A stretch of 45,811 bases of DNA from contig PFSJ01000025.1 of the NCBI GenBank assembly GCA_002789015.1, forward strand, positions 1 through 45,811. Reading direction: 5' to 3'. This DNA comes from a candidate division WWE3 bacterium CG_4_9_14_0_2_um_filter_35_11 (GTDB lineage: Bacteria; Patescibacteriota; WWE3; 2-01-FULL-39-13). A program made the position numbers and the translations under genes. The notes under the pieces are model-generated. The model was given only the letters and a program-made list of their open reading frames with translations. It made no database searches and had not been told where the DNA came from. Shown here one piece after another: positions 19,642 through 28,828 of the stretch (position 1 is the first letter of the stretch; every line of letters begins with the position of its first letter).

Positions 19642-21588
19642 TTACGATTGATTTATTTGTATTGTCCCGTTTTTAAAATCTTCGGTTCCTTCCTGTCCAG
19701 ATGAATATGGGTTTGGCATTTGTCCTGGTATGGTCGGACTTTTTATTTGTTCTTTGGCAGCCACCTTATTTGCAAGTTCTGTTACAGCGGCTTCATCTTT
19801 TTGTCTTTGAGCAATTTCACGCGGATTTGTTGTAATAAGTTCATGTTCTGATTGAGATGCTTTTACCTGCATTGCAACATGATTTGTTCCTGCAAAAAAT
19901 AAACCTTCGCCAATTCCAGCTGAAAGTAAGAAGTTTTTTTCTCCTTCTGACAGGTAAAATACTTCGGCAATTTTATCAATAGCCGCTGGATGTTGTTTTA
20001 ACAATATTTGTATTGAAGAGTTTGTGACAACTGCTTTTCCGTATTCTGTACTTAAGAAATCGTTAACATCTTGAGTTATTGTTGTTAACCCAAGGTAATA
20101 TTTTCTAGCTCTTTTTGCTAAAGAATAAACGAAGGCCGCAGAGTCTGGGTACTTCATTAATGTCCAGGCCTCATCGAGTAAAAGCAACCTCTTTTTTAAG
20201 TCGTGTTTAACTTTTGTCCAAATAAAGTCAAGAATCATAAACATGGCAATTGGTCTTAGTACGTCTTCAAGATTTCTTATCGAAAAGACAGTAAAGCTGT
20301 TGTCTAAATTTATGTTCGATCTTTGGTCAAAAACTCCAGCTAAAGAACCTTTTATGTATCGCTCCATTTTTTCTGCGAGAGATTTCGATTCGGGCTCATC
20401 CATGGCCTGTAGAACCTTGTATAGGTCTTCTAATAGCGGTGGTTCATTAGTTTGAGTCATTGGATCTTGAGTGATTCCTTTTAATCTATACGTGTCTACA
20501 AGGGCACGGTCCAGAATTGCTGACTCTGAGCTTGATAATTCTCCTAACATAATTCTAAACAGTGCATGAAGGCCTAGTATTTTTAAACTTAGTTGATCTT
20601 CTACTTCAGGGATTTTTGGTAAATCAAACGGATTGATTTTTGTTGAACTATTTACGCTAAAGTCTAGGTATTCGCCGCCAACGGCTTCGCATAATCTCTT
20701 ATATTCAGTTTCTGGATCAATAACAATTATGTCAATTCCAAATATCAATGATCTTAGGGCTTCAAGTTTTACTAAGTATGATTTACCTGCACCCGATTTT
20801 GCAAAAATTACTGAATTAGCATTTTCCAAAGAAAATCTGTCAAATATGATTAGTGATCCATTGTGCCTATTTAGCCCGTATAAAATCCCTTCACTTGAAG
20901 TTAATTCGCTTGATGTAAATGGGAATGTTGTTGCAACCGATGTTGTGTCCATATTCCTAATTACTTTTAGTTTGTCTAAGCATGTCGGAATTGTTGATTG
21001 AAAGGCTGCTTCCATGTCTAAAGTTGCTTTTTTGGATATCAAAGATAAAGATCCAAGTGTTGATTCAACCTGATATGTAATATTGTTTAAAACCTCTAAT
21101 GTGTCTGCTGACACTGTCACATAAAATGAAAAGTGGAAGAATCTCTCGATCCCTTTTACAAGTTGTTCCTGTAGCGATTTTGCATCTCCAAGTGCTGCTT
21201 GTACAGAAGGATCTATGACTTTACCTTTTTCTTTTGCAATGTTTATTGTTGCTTCCATTTCTGCAATTTTTCGTCTTAGATCGTCTAAGACATTTCTTGC
21301 GTTCATCGGATAGTAAAACATCGTGATAGTTATTGAGTGGTCAAAGTTTATTATTGGTTCAAGCCAGTTCGCTCCGACAAATCTTGGATATCCAGAAACG
21401 AATAAAGTTCTAAAATATTTGTCTCCAATTTTCATGTAGTTATAATCAACTTCGATTGCGCTTGGCGCGATTATATCTTTGACACTTGGTATGCCTTTTG
21501 CAAGTTTTCTTTCTGCACTTTCTTGTGTTTTTACTACAGTTGCTTCAACTTCTTTATCTTCTTTTTTCTTGCCTATATTTAAATTCAT
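19642..21588 (-). CDS. VirB4/TraC-family conjugation-type ATPase
   Basis: Walker A 'VIFAKSGAGKSYLVKLEALRSL', 'IIVIDPETEYKRLCEAVGGEYLDFS', Walker B 'RLLLLDEAWTLMKYPDSAAFVYSLAKRARKYYLGLTTITQDVNDFL'. Confidence 0.93.
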   Translation of the reverse strand: MNLNIGKKKEDKEVEATVVKTQESAERKLAKGIPSVKDIIAPSAIEVDYNYMKIGDKYFRTLFVSGYPRFVGANWLEPIINFDHSITITMFYYPMNARNVLDDLRRKIAEMEATINIAKEKGKVIDPSVQAALGDAKSLQEQLVKGIERFFHFSFYVTVSADTLEVLNNITYQVESTLGSLSLISKKATLDMEAAFQSTIPTCLDKLKVIRNMDTTSVATTFPFTSSELTSSEGILYGLNRHNGSLIIFDRFSLENANSVIFAKSGAGKSYLVKLEALRSLIFGIDIIVIDPETEYKRLCEAVGGEYLDFSVNSSTKINPFDLPKIPEVEDQLSLKILGLHALFRIMLGELSSSESAILDRALVDTYRLKGITQDPMTQTNEPPLLEDLYKVLQAMDEPESKSLAEKMERYIKGSLAGVFDQRSNINLDNSFTVFSIRNLEDVLRPIAMFMILDFIWTKVKHDLKKRLLLLDEAWTLMKYPDSAAFVYSLAKRARKYYLGLTTITQDVNDFLSTEYGKAVVTNSSIQILLKQHPAAIDKIAEVFYLSEGEKNFLLSAGIGEGLFFAGTNHVAMQVKASQSEHELITTNPREIAQRQKDEAAVTELANKVAAKEQIKSPTIPGQMPNPYSSGQEGTEDFKNGTIQINQS

Positions 21589-21590
21589 GT

Positions 21591-22286
21591 TTATGCAATC
21601 TTAGGTTCAACTAGGGCTGATGTATAGTCTTCAACGTTTCCTCTTAATTTTTGTGATTGAGCGGTTTCGCTGTTATATATTTCATAAAATAATTTGATTA
21701 ATTCTGTTGTGTTAAGTTGTTTTGCTTTAATACCGATTCGTGCGAATTCTTTTATTATAAAATTTTTTTTTGGTTCAAGGTCAGCAGTTGCTTCTTGTAG
21801 TATCTTATCGACGTTTATTCTTTGTTTGTTTGAACTTCCGCTAAATCCAAATAATGAGGCAAATGGATTAGCAGAACTTCCAATTTCAAATATTTTATAT
21901 GGGATTGTAACGTAAAAATTTTTATCTAAAACATTTTCTTTTGTGATTAATTCGTCTTGTATGAAGCTTCGGTATTTTTTTATTTGATCGCGGATTTTTG
22001 GATTTTGTTGTTTGTCTTCGATGTCTTTGACTTTTTCCAAGTATTCCGAAATGTCGATCCTTTTTGATCTAATAGTCACCTGAATTGGAAACGAAAGAGA
22101 ATTCAAAAGTGAGCTATATGCAGCAATTGCTGCATCTTGTTCTAGTACAGAAAGAAGGTCAAAGTTAATTGCCGTTGTTTCTAGAATGACAACTGCTCCA
22201 CCATCGTTAAGGACAACTAAATTGTCTCTTATATCGGCGATATCCAAATGATCTTGAGTTGTTGATTTTATCTTTTTATTATTCAT
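21591..22286 (-). CDS. TraC-like domain protein (T4SS-associated)
   Basis: 'TTQDHLDIADIRDNLVVLNDGGAVVILETTAINFDLLSVLEQDAAIAAYSSLLNSLSFPIQVTIRSKRIDISEYLEKV', between PrgI and VirB4 genes. Start assigned to the internal Met (MNNKKIKS) of ORF 21591..22331. Confidence 0.8.
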   Translation of the reverse strand: MNNKKIKSTTQDHLDIADIRDNLVVLNDGGAVVILETTAINFDLLSVLEQDAAIAAYSSLLNSLSFPIQVTIRSKRIDISEYLEKVKDIEDKQQNPKIRDQIKKYRSFIQDELITKENVLDKNFYVTIPYKIFEIGSSANPFASLFGFSGSSNKQRINVDKILQEATADLEPKKNFIIKEFARIGIKAKQLNTTELIKLFYEIYNSETAQSQKLRGNVEDYTSALVEPKIA

Positions 22287-23913
22287 TGGCGATAAGATTA
22301 ATAGGTCGAATCTGTTGTCCAAACGCTTCAACCGAAATTATATCAAACTTTTGTCCACCCTTAATTGCTTCGACTGAATATCCTCCATTTGGTACTGCAG
22401 TTTGCGTTTTGAATTGTCCAAGTTGGTTTGTTTTTAATGCTCTCATAACATCACCGTTTGCATCCTTAATAATCACAACTGCATTTTCTAGTAGATCACC
22501 ATCTTTGTTCTTTACTATTCCGTGAATAATATTTGATTTCTGATCTGCAATTTGATTTTGCTTTCTTCTTAAATGTGGTGGTAGATGAACGTCAGCAGTA
22601 TTTATATCTGGCTCTGATTGCGGTGGGTTTGTATCATCTGGTTTCACGAAGGTTTTACCAGGATTTTTAAGTTCGAATAATTCTTTTTGTATTGCAGATA
22701 AATGTTGTGTTAAAAGTTCGTTTTTTGATTTTAAGCTAGTTACTTCGGTATTTAATGTTTCTTTGCTTTCTGAATCGCCGATGTTTTCAAGACTGCTTGA
22801 GCTTTTTGTTAGTGCTGTGGCTAAATCTTCTTTCTCTTCTTTTAGCTTATTAAACTTTTTGCTGAAAAATTCAATTCTACTTTGTGCTTGAGCTGCTTTT
22901 TCCGGCTTGTCTTTTAATTCTGTTTTTGCTTTTTTTGCGACATCAAGAAGTTCTGCAACTTTCTTTTCTAATGATGATTCTTGTGATTTTAGGTTTCTAA
23001 TACTTTCGGCAACTATCGTTCTTGGAATTCTGGATGTGGTTTTTATGTTAATTTCACCTTTTAATTCGACTGGTAGATTTGTCATTACCCTATCTATTTG
23101 GTTTAAGGATTCATTTCTTATTACAACCCGTGGCATGGCTTTTAACATTTCCATTTTTGAGTCCATTTCACTTTTAACTATTTCTTTCCTTTGGGGTGGT
23201 TTTTTCTCCTCTACTATTTCTTTTATCTCCTTTTTATCGTTCTTTTTTTCTTCTTTCTTTTCAATTTTTATGTCTTCTTCTACATCTTCTGGTTCATCTA
23301 AATCTGGAATTGTAATTGTTTCCGTAATTGGTTCTTGATACATTAATCCGCTTGGCATCCCTATTATTAGTGAAGGATTTGGAGTGATCTTTACAGGAAT
23401 GCTTCCTTCGTATGGTTTTGAGAAAGCGAACTGAATATCGTCTAATCGTTTACTTTCGAATTTGTCAAGCTTTGTCATTGATTCTGGGACTTGTCCTAAA
23501 TATTCATCTAGTTTGTTTCTGCTTTTTGCGGGGGTTAGTGTAATAATTTCATTTTTAATAATCTCAGCATAGTCGGCCAAGAAATATGCTGGAGGCGAAT
23601 AAGTTTTTCTCCAAACCATTTGGGTCGGTGAAATCATAGCTTTTATAAAACTTACTAGCCATTTATCGAGCCCTCTTTCTTGAATTGGAATAAAGGCTAC
23701 GGCAATAGACAAAGCACCAGATATTGAAATAAAAATATATTTCCAAAAAGTCGGAAGGCCTGTTTTATAAAAAGAATAAACAGTAACCATTCCAGCAAAC
23801 AAGTACATTAATTGTCTTACTGTAAGGTCCCCTATTACTTTAAATTCAACATCCATAACATTTTGAGGTACTGGATGTTGTCTGCTTGTTGATTGTTCCT
23901 CGTTAATTGGCAC
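22279..23913 (-). CDS. PrgI-family protein with long coiled coil and C-terminal carboxypeptidase-regulatory-like beta-sandwich
   Basis: 'PVPQNVMDVEFKVIGDLTVRQLMYLFAGMVTVYSFYKTGL...ISGALSIAVAFIPIQERGLDKWL' (PrgI); C-terminal 'IIHGIVKNKDGDLLENAVVIIKDANGDVMRALKTNQLGQFKTQTAVPNGGYSVEAIKGGQKF'. Confidence 0.85.
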   Translation of the reverse strand: MPINEEQSTSRQHPVPQNVMDVEFKVIGDLTVRQLMYLFAGMVTVYSFYKTGLPTFWKYIFISISGALSIAVAFIPIQERGLDKWLVSFIKAMISPTQMVWRKTYSPPAYFLADYAEIIKNEIITLTPAKSRNKLDEYLGQVPESMTKLDKFESKRLDDIQFAFSKPYEGSIPVKITPNPSLIIGMPSGLMYQEPITETITIPDLDEPEDVEEDIKIEKKEEKKNDKKEIKEIVEEKKPPQRKEIVKSEMDSKMEMLKAMPRVVIRNESLNQIDRVMTNLPVELKGEINIKTTSRIPRTIVAESIRNLKSQESSLEKKVAELLDVAKKAKTELKDKPEKAAQAQSRIEFFSKKFNKLKEEKEDLATALTKSSSSLENIGDSESKETLNTEVTSLKSKNELLTQHLSAIQKELFELKNPGKTFVKPDDTNPPQSEPDINTADVHLPPHLRRKQNQIADQKSNIIHGIVKNKDGDLLENAVVIIKDANGDVMRALKTNQLGQFKTQTAVPNGGYSVEAIKGGQKFDIISVEAFGQQIRPINLIANE

Positions 23914-25096
23914 GGTTAAATGTTATATTCGAAATTGATTTTGCTTGATCAACTGGAGTTACTTCTCCGTTTAAAATATCTACTATTGCAAGGCTTGCCG
24001 TTTGAAACTGATACAAAAGGCAACTTTCACCAAGACAGCTGTCAGCTTTAATTCCTGCGATTTTATCTTGTGTTATCCAAGTTGGCAAAATTATTCCTCT
24101 AAGAATATTTCTGTGAATATTCAATTTTGAATCATAAACTCCTAAAACTACAGTAAGATCATTGTTTTCGTTCCACCAATAAGCAAACGATTTTCCATTT
24201 GGTGAAACTTGAGGATTATAACCTATAAAGTTAGTGATTTCGGATTCGCCTTCTTCTCCAATAGCTTTATACAGCAGTTTTCCATCTTTTTTATATCCGA
24301 TTATTTGGTTGTCTACGAAAAATGGATCAGATGCGCCAGATATAAGATCGTTTTGAATTCCATTAATCCTATAAATATAAACGGCTGGATAGGTATTAGC
24401 TTGAACTTTTTCCGCAACCTGTGTTTGCATTAAGGTTGAGAAAACAAAATATTGTCCATCGTCTGAAAATAGTACCTTTGCATAAGTATTCGTCGAATCT
24501 GACACTAGAGGGATTGCCCTAAGTTGTGTGTCGATGGTTCCTGATTTAAATCTTAGATTAGTTGCGTTTCCTTCTTCGGAAATGTAGGCGATATATTTTC
24601 TATCTGGGCTCCATTCGAAAGCGTTTATTTTTGATGCAGTTGAGACTAGCTCTGGTTTAAGTGAATTATTTTTAATGTCATATGAGAAAAGCTCACAAGC
24701 GTTGCCTTGCGTAAGGCATTTGGAGTAGGTCAAAATCGCAGGCTCTTTCCAGGCAAGCGTTGTATAAATTCCGTCTGCGGATACAGGGATTTCTGAAATT
24801 AATATTTTCTCTTGAAAGTTATCTTCTAAAGCAAATATTGAAGTTCCATTTTTAATATAAGCAAAAAGGTACTTAATTTCTTTCCGGACAGTTTTTTCTG
24901 GTTGAATTTCTGGTGTCGGAGTTGGATCTTCTGGAACAATTGGCTTTTTCTGGCTAGCAATAAAAATTACTATTCCGATACCTATTGCAATTAATCCGAA
25001 AAAGAAGAAAAGTCCTTTAAATAGTTTTCTATAAAAGGACTTTTCGAAGAGCGGTTTTTTTTCAGCGAACTCTGATGTTTGGACAGGTGTTTCCAT
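23903..25096 (-). CDS. Membrane-anchored beta-propeller (TolB/WD40-like) protein
   Basis: N-terminal TM 'LFKGLFFFFGLIAIGIGIVIFIAS', repeats such as 'INAFEWSPDRKYIAYISEEG' and 'AKVLFSDDGQYFVFSTL' and 'YNPQVSPNGKSFAYWWNENN'. Confidence 0.75.
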   Translation of the reverse strand: METPVQTSEFAEKKPLFEKSFYRKLFKGLFFFFGLIAIGIGIVIFIASQKKPIVPEDPTPTPEIQPEKTVRKEIKYLFAYIKNGTSIFALEDNFQEKILISEIPVSADGIYTTLAWKEPAILTYSKCLTQGNACELFSYDIKNNSLKPELVSTASKINAFEWSPDRKYIAYISEEGNATNLRFKSGTIDTQLRAIPLVSDSTNTYAKVLFSDDGQYFVFSTLMQTQVAEKVQANTYPAVYIYRINGIQNDLISGASDPFFVDNQIIGYKKDGKLLYKAIGEEGESEITNFIGYNPQVSPNGKSFAYWWNENNDLTVVLGVYDSKLNIHRNILRGIILPTWITQDKIAGIKADSCLGESCLLYQFQTASLAIVDILNGEVTPVDQAKSISNITFNRAN

Positions 25097-25111
25097 CTTG
25101 AATAAAGTTTA

Positions 25112-26746
25112 TCACATCATCCCAGGCATTCCGCCCATGCCACCTTGTGGCATTCCTTGTGATTCTGGCTTCTCTTCTGGTTCATCTGCAATTAATGCAT
25201 CCGTTGTTATTATGCTGATTGTTACGCTAATTGCATTTTCTACGGCGGTTCTTGTAACTTTAGCTGGATCTATTACTCCGGCTGCTACCAAATCTTCCAT
25301 TTTACCTGTTAGTACGTTTAGGCCTATATTTTTGTCAAGATTTTCTTGGACTTCTTTGATATATGTTCCAGGTTCCATTCCTGCATTTGAAACGATTTTT
25401 CTAAACGGAGCTTCTAACGCTTCAAATAATATTTTTGCACCAACTTTTTCGTCGCCTTCTAACGTAAGTTTTTCTAAAACTTTTCTGGCTTTAAGAAGTG
25501 CGACTCCTCCACCTGGTACTACTCCTTCGGAAACAGCTGCTTGAGTAGCATTTTTGGCATCTTCTACTCTGTATTTCTTTTCTTTCATTTCAGCTTCTGT
25601 TGCCGCTCCGACGCTTATTATTGCAACTCCTCCAATTAATTTTGCTAATCTTTCTTGTAGTTTTTCTCTGTCGTAGTCAGAAGTTGATTTTTCAAGTTCT
25701 TGTCTGATTTGTATTTCTCGGTGTTTTATATCCTCTTTTAAACCCTTTCCTCCAATTATTGTTGTGTCATCTTTTGTTGATATAACTTTGTCGGCACGTC
25801 CAAGGTCTTCTATTGTTACGGAATCTAGCTTACGACCAACGTCTTCTGTTATCACTTTTCCGCCAGTAACCACAGAGATGTCTTCAAGCATTGCTTTTCT
25901 GCGATCGCCAAATCCAGGGGCTTTTAGAGCCAAAACCTTAAGTGTTCCTCTCATTTTATTTACAACAAGTGTAGCTAGAGCTTGTCCTTCTACGTCTTCT
26001 GCGATTATTACGAGGTTTTGTGTAACCTTTACCAGGTTTTCTAGCATTGGAACCAAGTCTTGAATATTGCTGATTTTTTTATCAGTAATAAGAATGTGCG
26101 CGTCTTCTATTTCAGCAATCATTTTTTCTGGATCGGTTACGAAATATGAAGACATGTAGCCACTATTGAAGTTCATACCTTCTTTTGTTTCGAGTTCCAT
26201 TTCTAGTCCGCGTCCTTCTTCGACTGTGATAACTCCGTCTGGGCCAACCTTTTCCATTGCTTCAGCGATGATTTGTCCAATTTTTTCATCTTGAGCGGAA
26301 TTTGTTGCAACTTGAGCTCTTTCTTCTTTTGTCTTTATTGGTTTTGCCATGTCAGCAATTGCTTTTGTAATTTCTTTGGCTGCTTTTTCAAGGCCTCTTC
26401 GAATAAACATTGGATTTGCGCCGGCGGCAACATTTCTAAGCCCAGCGTCAACGAGTGCTTGAGCAATAACAGTCGCCGTTGTTGTTCCATCGCCTGCGGC
26501 GTCATTAGTTTTTGTTGCCGCCTCTAAAACAAGCTTCGCTCCCATGTTTTCAAATTTATCTTTTAGATCAATTTCTTTTGCAACAGTCACGCCGTCGTGT
26601 GTAACGTTTGGAGCTCCCCATTCTTTGCTAAGTCCAACATTTCTTCCCAAAGGCCCCATTGTTGCGCCTACTGCATTTGCAAGTGCGTCAACTCCTGCTT
26701 TTAATTTATTTCTTGCTTCTTGGTTGTAAATTATTTTTTTTGCCAT
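25112..26746 (-). CDS. groL: Chaperonin GroEL
   Basis: '[35 protein letters not shown]', '[16 protein letters not shown]', C-terminal '[10 protein letters not shown]'. Confidence 0.99.
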   Translation of the reverse strand: MAKKIIYNQEARNKLKAGVDALANAVGATMGPLGRNVGLSKEWGAPNVTHDGVTVAKEIDLKDKFENMGAKLVLEAATKTNDAAGDGTTTATVIAQALVDAGLRNVAAGANPMFIRRGLEKAAKEITKAIADMAKPIKTKEERAQVATNSAQDEKIGQIIAEAMEKVGPDGVITVEEGRGLEMELETKEGMNFNSGYMSSYFVTDPEKMIAEIEDAHILITDKKISNIQDLVPMLENLVKVTQNLVIIAEDVEGQALATLVVNKMRGTLKVLALKAPGFGDRRKAMLEDISVVTGGKVITEDVGRKLDSVTIEDLGRADKVISTKDDTTIIGGKGLKEDIKHREIQIRQELEKSTSDYDREKLQERLAKLIGGVAIISVGAATEAEMKEKKYRVEDAKNATQAAVSEGVVPGGGVALLKARKVLEKLTLEGDEKVGAKILFEALEAPFRKIVSNAGMEPGTYIKEVQENLDKNIGLNVLTGKMEDLVAAGVIDPAKVTRTAVENAISVTISIITTDALIADEPEEKPESQGMPQGGMGGMPGMM

Positions 26747-26763
26747 TTTTATTTTTTAACTAA

Positions 26764-27054
26764 TTACTCGATAACGGCAAGTATGTCGCTATCGTTAACT
26801 ATTTTATATTCGACTCCATCTACCATTACATTTTCTCCTGCCCATTTTCCTTTTATCAAAACTGTTTGCCCTTTTTTGACTTCAGGTTTAATTAATTGTC
26901 CCGATTCTGAAAAACGGCCTTCTCCAACGGCGATTACTTCTGCCATGTGAGTTTCCTCTTGTGAGTCGTCTGGTAAAAAAATTCCACCAGAAGTTTTTTC
27001 CTTTGGGTCAAGTAATTTAAGGACTACTTTGTCTGAAAGTGGTTTTATGGTCAT
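26764..27054 (-). CDS. groES: Co-chaperonin GroES
   Basis: 'IKPLSDKVVLKLLDPKEKTSGGIFLPDDSQEETHMAEVIAVGEG...VKKGQTVLIKGKWAGENVMVDGVEYKIVNDSDILAVIE'. Confidence 0.98.
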   Translation of the reverse strand: MTIKPLSDKVVLKLLDPKEKTSGGIFLPDDSQEETHMAEVIAVGEGRFSESGQLIKPEVKKGQTVLIKGKWAGENVMVDGVEYKIVNDSDILAVIE

Positions 27055-27105
27055 ATGATTTTTATTAAAATATTAATTAAACTCAACGCTTCGAGTTAAA
27101 ATATA

Positions 27106-27522
27106 TCAGACCAAGCCCTTGAGTGTCAATGGAAAGTATTTAAGCCACGGGGAAAAGGATTTATAAGTGATGAGATATGTGAAAATGTCTATTGCAAAAT
27201 TAATAAGAAATCCAAGGAATAAATAAAATAGATAGCCTCCGAATAGGTACGAGAGGATTAAAAGGATAAAAAGAACCTCGAAATTATGAAAAATATAAAA
27301 ATGTGGAGTGTGGGATTTGAATTCGTGTTTGAAAAATTGTAATGCCGATTTTAAGTCCTTTGGATGATTAGAAAACAGATAATAAAAAAGATGGTCTATG
27401 TCGATTAAGAGAGAGCCACATATCAGTAAACCAATTTCATTTGGTTTAAACGATAACAAATATCCAACTAAGAGTGGAGTTAATATGTTGACAGAGATTT
27501 CTATCAGAAATTGTTTTGACAT
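27106..27522 (-). CDS. Small membrane protein with metal-binding-like motif (DUF457-like)
   Basis: 'GSLLIDIDHLFYYLFSNHP' followed by TM segments; 138 aa. Confidence 0.5.
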   Translation of the reverse strand: MSKQFLIEISVNILTPLLVGYLLSFKPNEIGLLICGSLLIDIDHLFYYLFSNHPKDLKSALQFFKHEFKSHTPHFYIFHNFEVLFILLILSYLFGGYLFYLFLGFLINFAIDIFTYLITYKSFSPWLKYFPLTLKGLV

Positions 27523-28060
27523 GTTGTTTACTCGGGTGCTAAAGTTAATTATTCATCTTGAAGATAATCCTAACAAATTGCGTATAACTGTAGAAGCTTT
27601 TATTGTACACAAAGATGAAATCCTGCTTTTTAAAAGAGATAATAAAATTAAAGTATTTCCTGGTTTTTGGTCTGTTCTTGGAGGACATATAGATTTTTCT
27701 GAAGATCCATTAACAGCTTGCATCCGAGAAATAAAAGAAGAGACAGGTTTGGTGGTTTCTTGTCCAGATCTAAAACTTAAGTTTATCTCCTATCATTACC
27801 ATATAGATAGAAACGAGACATGGAATATTTTTGGTTTTTTTGCGTCTGTTTCGGATAAGTCAAAAACTGTTAGTTCGGACGAAGGAAAATCTAGGTGGAT
27901 TCCTTTAGAAAAAGTTAGTGGGATGGATTTGTTTCCACCGGTTGCCCATTATTTAGATCATACGCTTAACCGTGATTTTGGATTGCTTTACTCAGTTAGT
28001 GAGTGGGAGAACGCAAAACTAGTCAAAGTATTATCGGAAAAATCGGATCGAGATGATTAG
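27521..28060 (+). CDS. NUDIX hydrolase
   Basis: Complete Nudix box 'GGHIDFSEDPLTACIREIKEETGL'. Likely start MLFTRVLK at 27521 inside ORF 27398..28060. Confidence 0.9.
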   Translation: MLFTRVLKLIIHLEDNPNKLRITVEAFIVHKDEILLFKRDNKIKVFPGFWSVLGGHIDFSEDPLTACIREIKEETGLVVSCPDLKLKFISYHYHIDRNETWNIFGFFASVSDKSKTVSSDEGKSRWIPLEKVSGMDLFPPVAHYLDHTLNRDFGLLYSVSEWENAKLVKVLSEKSDRDD

Positions 28061-28133
28061 GTTAAATAAAAATACAGTTTGCGATCTTGACTACGATTTA
28101 CATCAGGCTAAACAAAATGAAACTCGAGATTAA
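28053..28133 (+). pseudogene. Internal-deletion relic (26-codon mini-ORF) of the HTH/excisionase-type gene at 28571
   Basis: ATG...TAA encodes MIRLNKNTVCDLDYDLHQAKQNETRD, matching 'LNKNTVYDL' and 'LDYDLYQAEQ' of the intact HTH protein with the middle removed. Confidence 0.7.
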
Positions 28134-28305
28134 AAACGTAATAGGAAGTCTACGAAGATTGCTTGGGTGTTATTTTCTTAAGGTTCTATTCTTTTTGAGT
28201 CTAGTTTGTCAAATGAGTAGATTTGTTTGATTTAGCAGATTGAGTTTTATGATCACCCAGACAGAATTGCTTTTAAAAAAACATTTGTATCTATCAAGTA
28301 GCAGG

Positions 28306-28482
28306 TCATTCAGTTCCTTCGCGTAATATTATGCTTGCATTAATTTCTTTGGCCTTTTCGATATCGTCTTTTTTTGTGACGTATTTTTTATCCTTCTTGA
28401 ATTTATAACCAAAAAAGTCCTTTATGGTTTTGGTAACCGGTATTCGTCCTTTTAAGTTTACGGCGGAGGTGTTTTTAGGCAT
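28306..28482 (-). CDS. Small basic hypothetical protein (58 aa)
   Basis: Manual translation: MPKNTSAVNLKGRIPVTKTIKDFFGYKFKKDKKYVTKKDDIEKAKEINASIILREGTE. Below the cutoff of the supplied ORF track; lies divergent from the HTH/PIN pair. Confidence 0.4.
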   Translation of the reverse strand: MPKNTSAVNLKGRIPVTKTIKDFFGYKFKKDKKYVTKKDDIEKAKEINASIILREGTE

Positions 28483-28570
28483 TGTATATGTATTGTAGTA
28501 TGTGTAAGGACTTTTTGAAAAGTGGACTTCCTGTATTGACTAGTTTAGACCTGTTTGGTATTGTTTAGCC

Positions 28571-28828
28571 ATGCAAGATCCACAGAAGGTTTATACTCCA
28601 GAACAGGTAGCTGAAATGCTTCAATTAAATAAGAATACTGTTTACGATCTTATCGGTCGTGGTGAAATTTTGGCCAAAAAGTTCGGCAAAGTATATAGAA
28701 TTCCTAAAAGTTCTCTTTCTTTTATGTTTACAGGGCTTGATTATGATTTATATCAAGCGGAACAAACAGACTTGGCAAATTTAGATAAGATAAATTTTGA
28801 GCTTAAAAGTGTTAGAGAAAAAGCATGA
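28571..28828 (+). CDS. Excisionase/MerR-type helix-turn-helix protein, probable antitoxin
   Basis: 'YTPEQVAEMLQLNKNTVYDLIGRGEILAKKFGKVYRIPKSSLSFMF' is an HTH_17/excisionase-type domain; ATGA overlap with PIN gene. Confidence 0.85.
   Translation: MQDPQKVYTPEQVAEMLQLNKNTVYDLIGRGEILAKKFGKVYRIPKSSLSFMFTGLDYDLYQAEQTDLANLDKINFELKSVREKA

Noticed and set aside
22907-23338. 143-aa plus-strand ORF opposite the PrgI gene
   Set aside because: Antisense shadow of the Lys/Glu-rich coiled coil, giving Phe/Ser-rich low-complexity protein.
24703-24718. TGCCTT-GCGT-AAGGCA hairpin in the beta-propeller gene
   Set aside because: Only 6-bp arms; expected by chance in 45 kb and not comparable with the 12-17-bp palindromes.
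19642-25096. Recent integrative conjugative element
   Set aside because: No integrase, relaxase, att-like flanking repeats or tRNA junction visible in the window; flanked tightly by dnaN and groEL.
25098-26729. Plus-strand ORFs opposite groEL (25098..25544, 25764..26063, 26273..26527, 26544..26729)
   Set aside because: Fully antisense to an unambiguous groEL; Ser/Pro-rich shadow ORFs.
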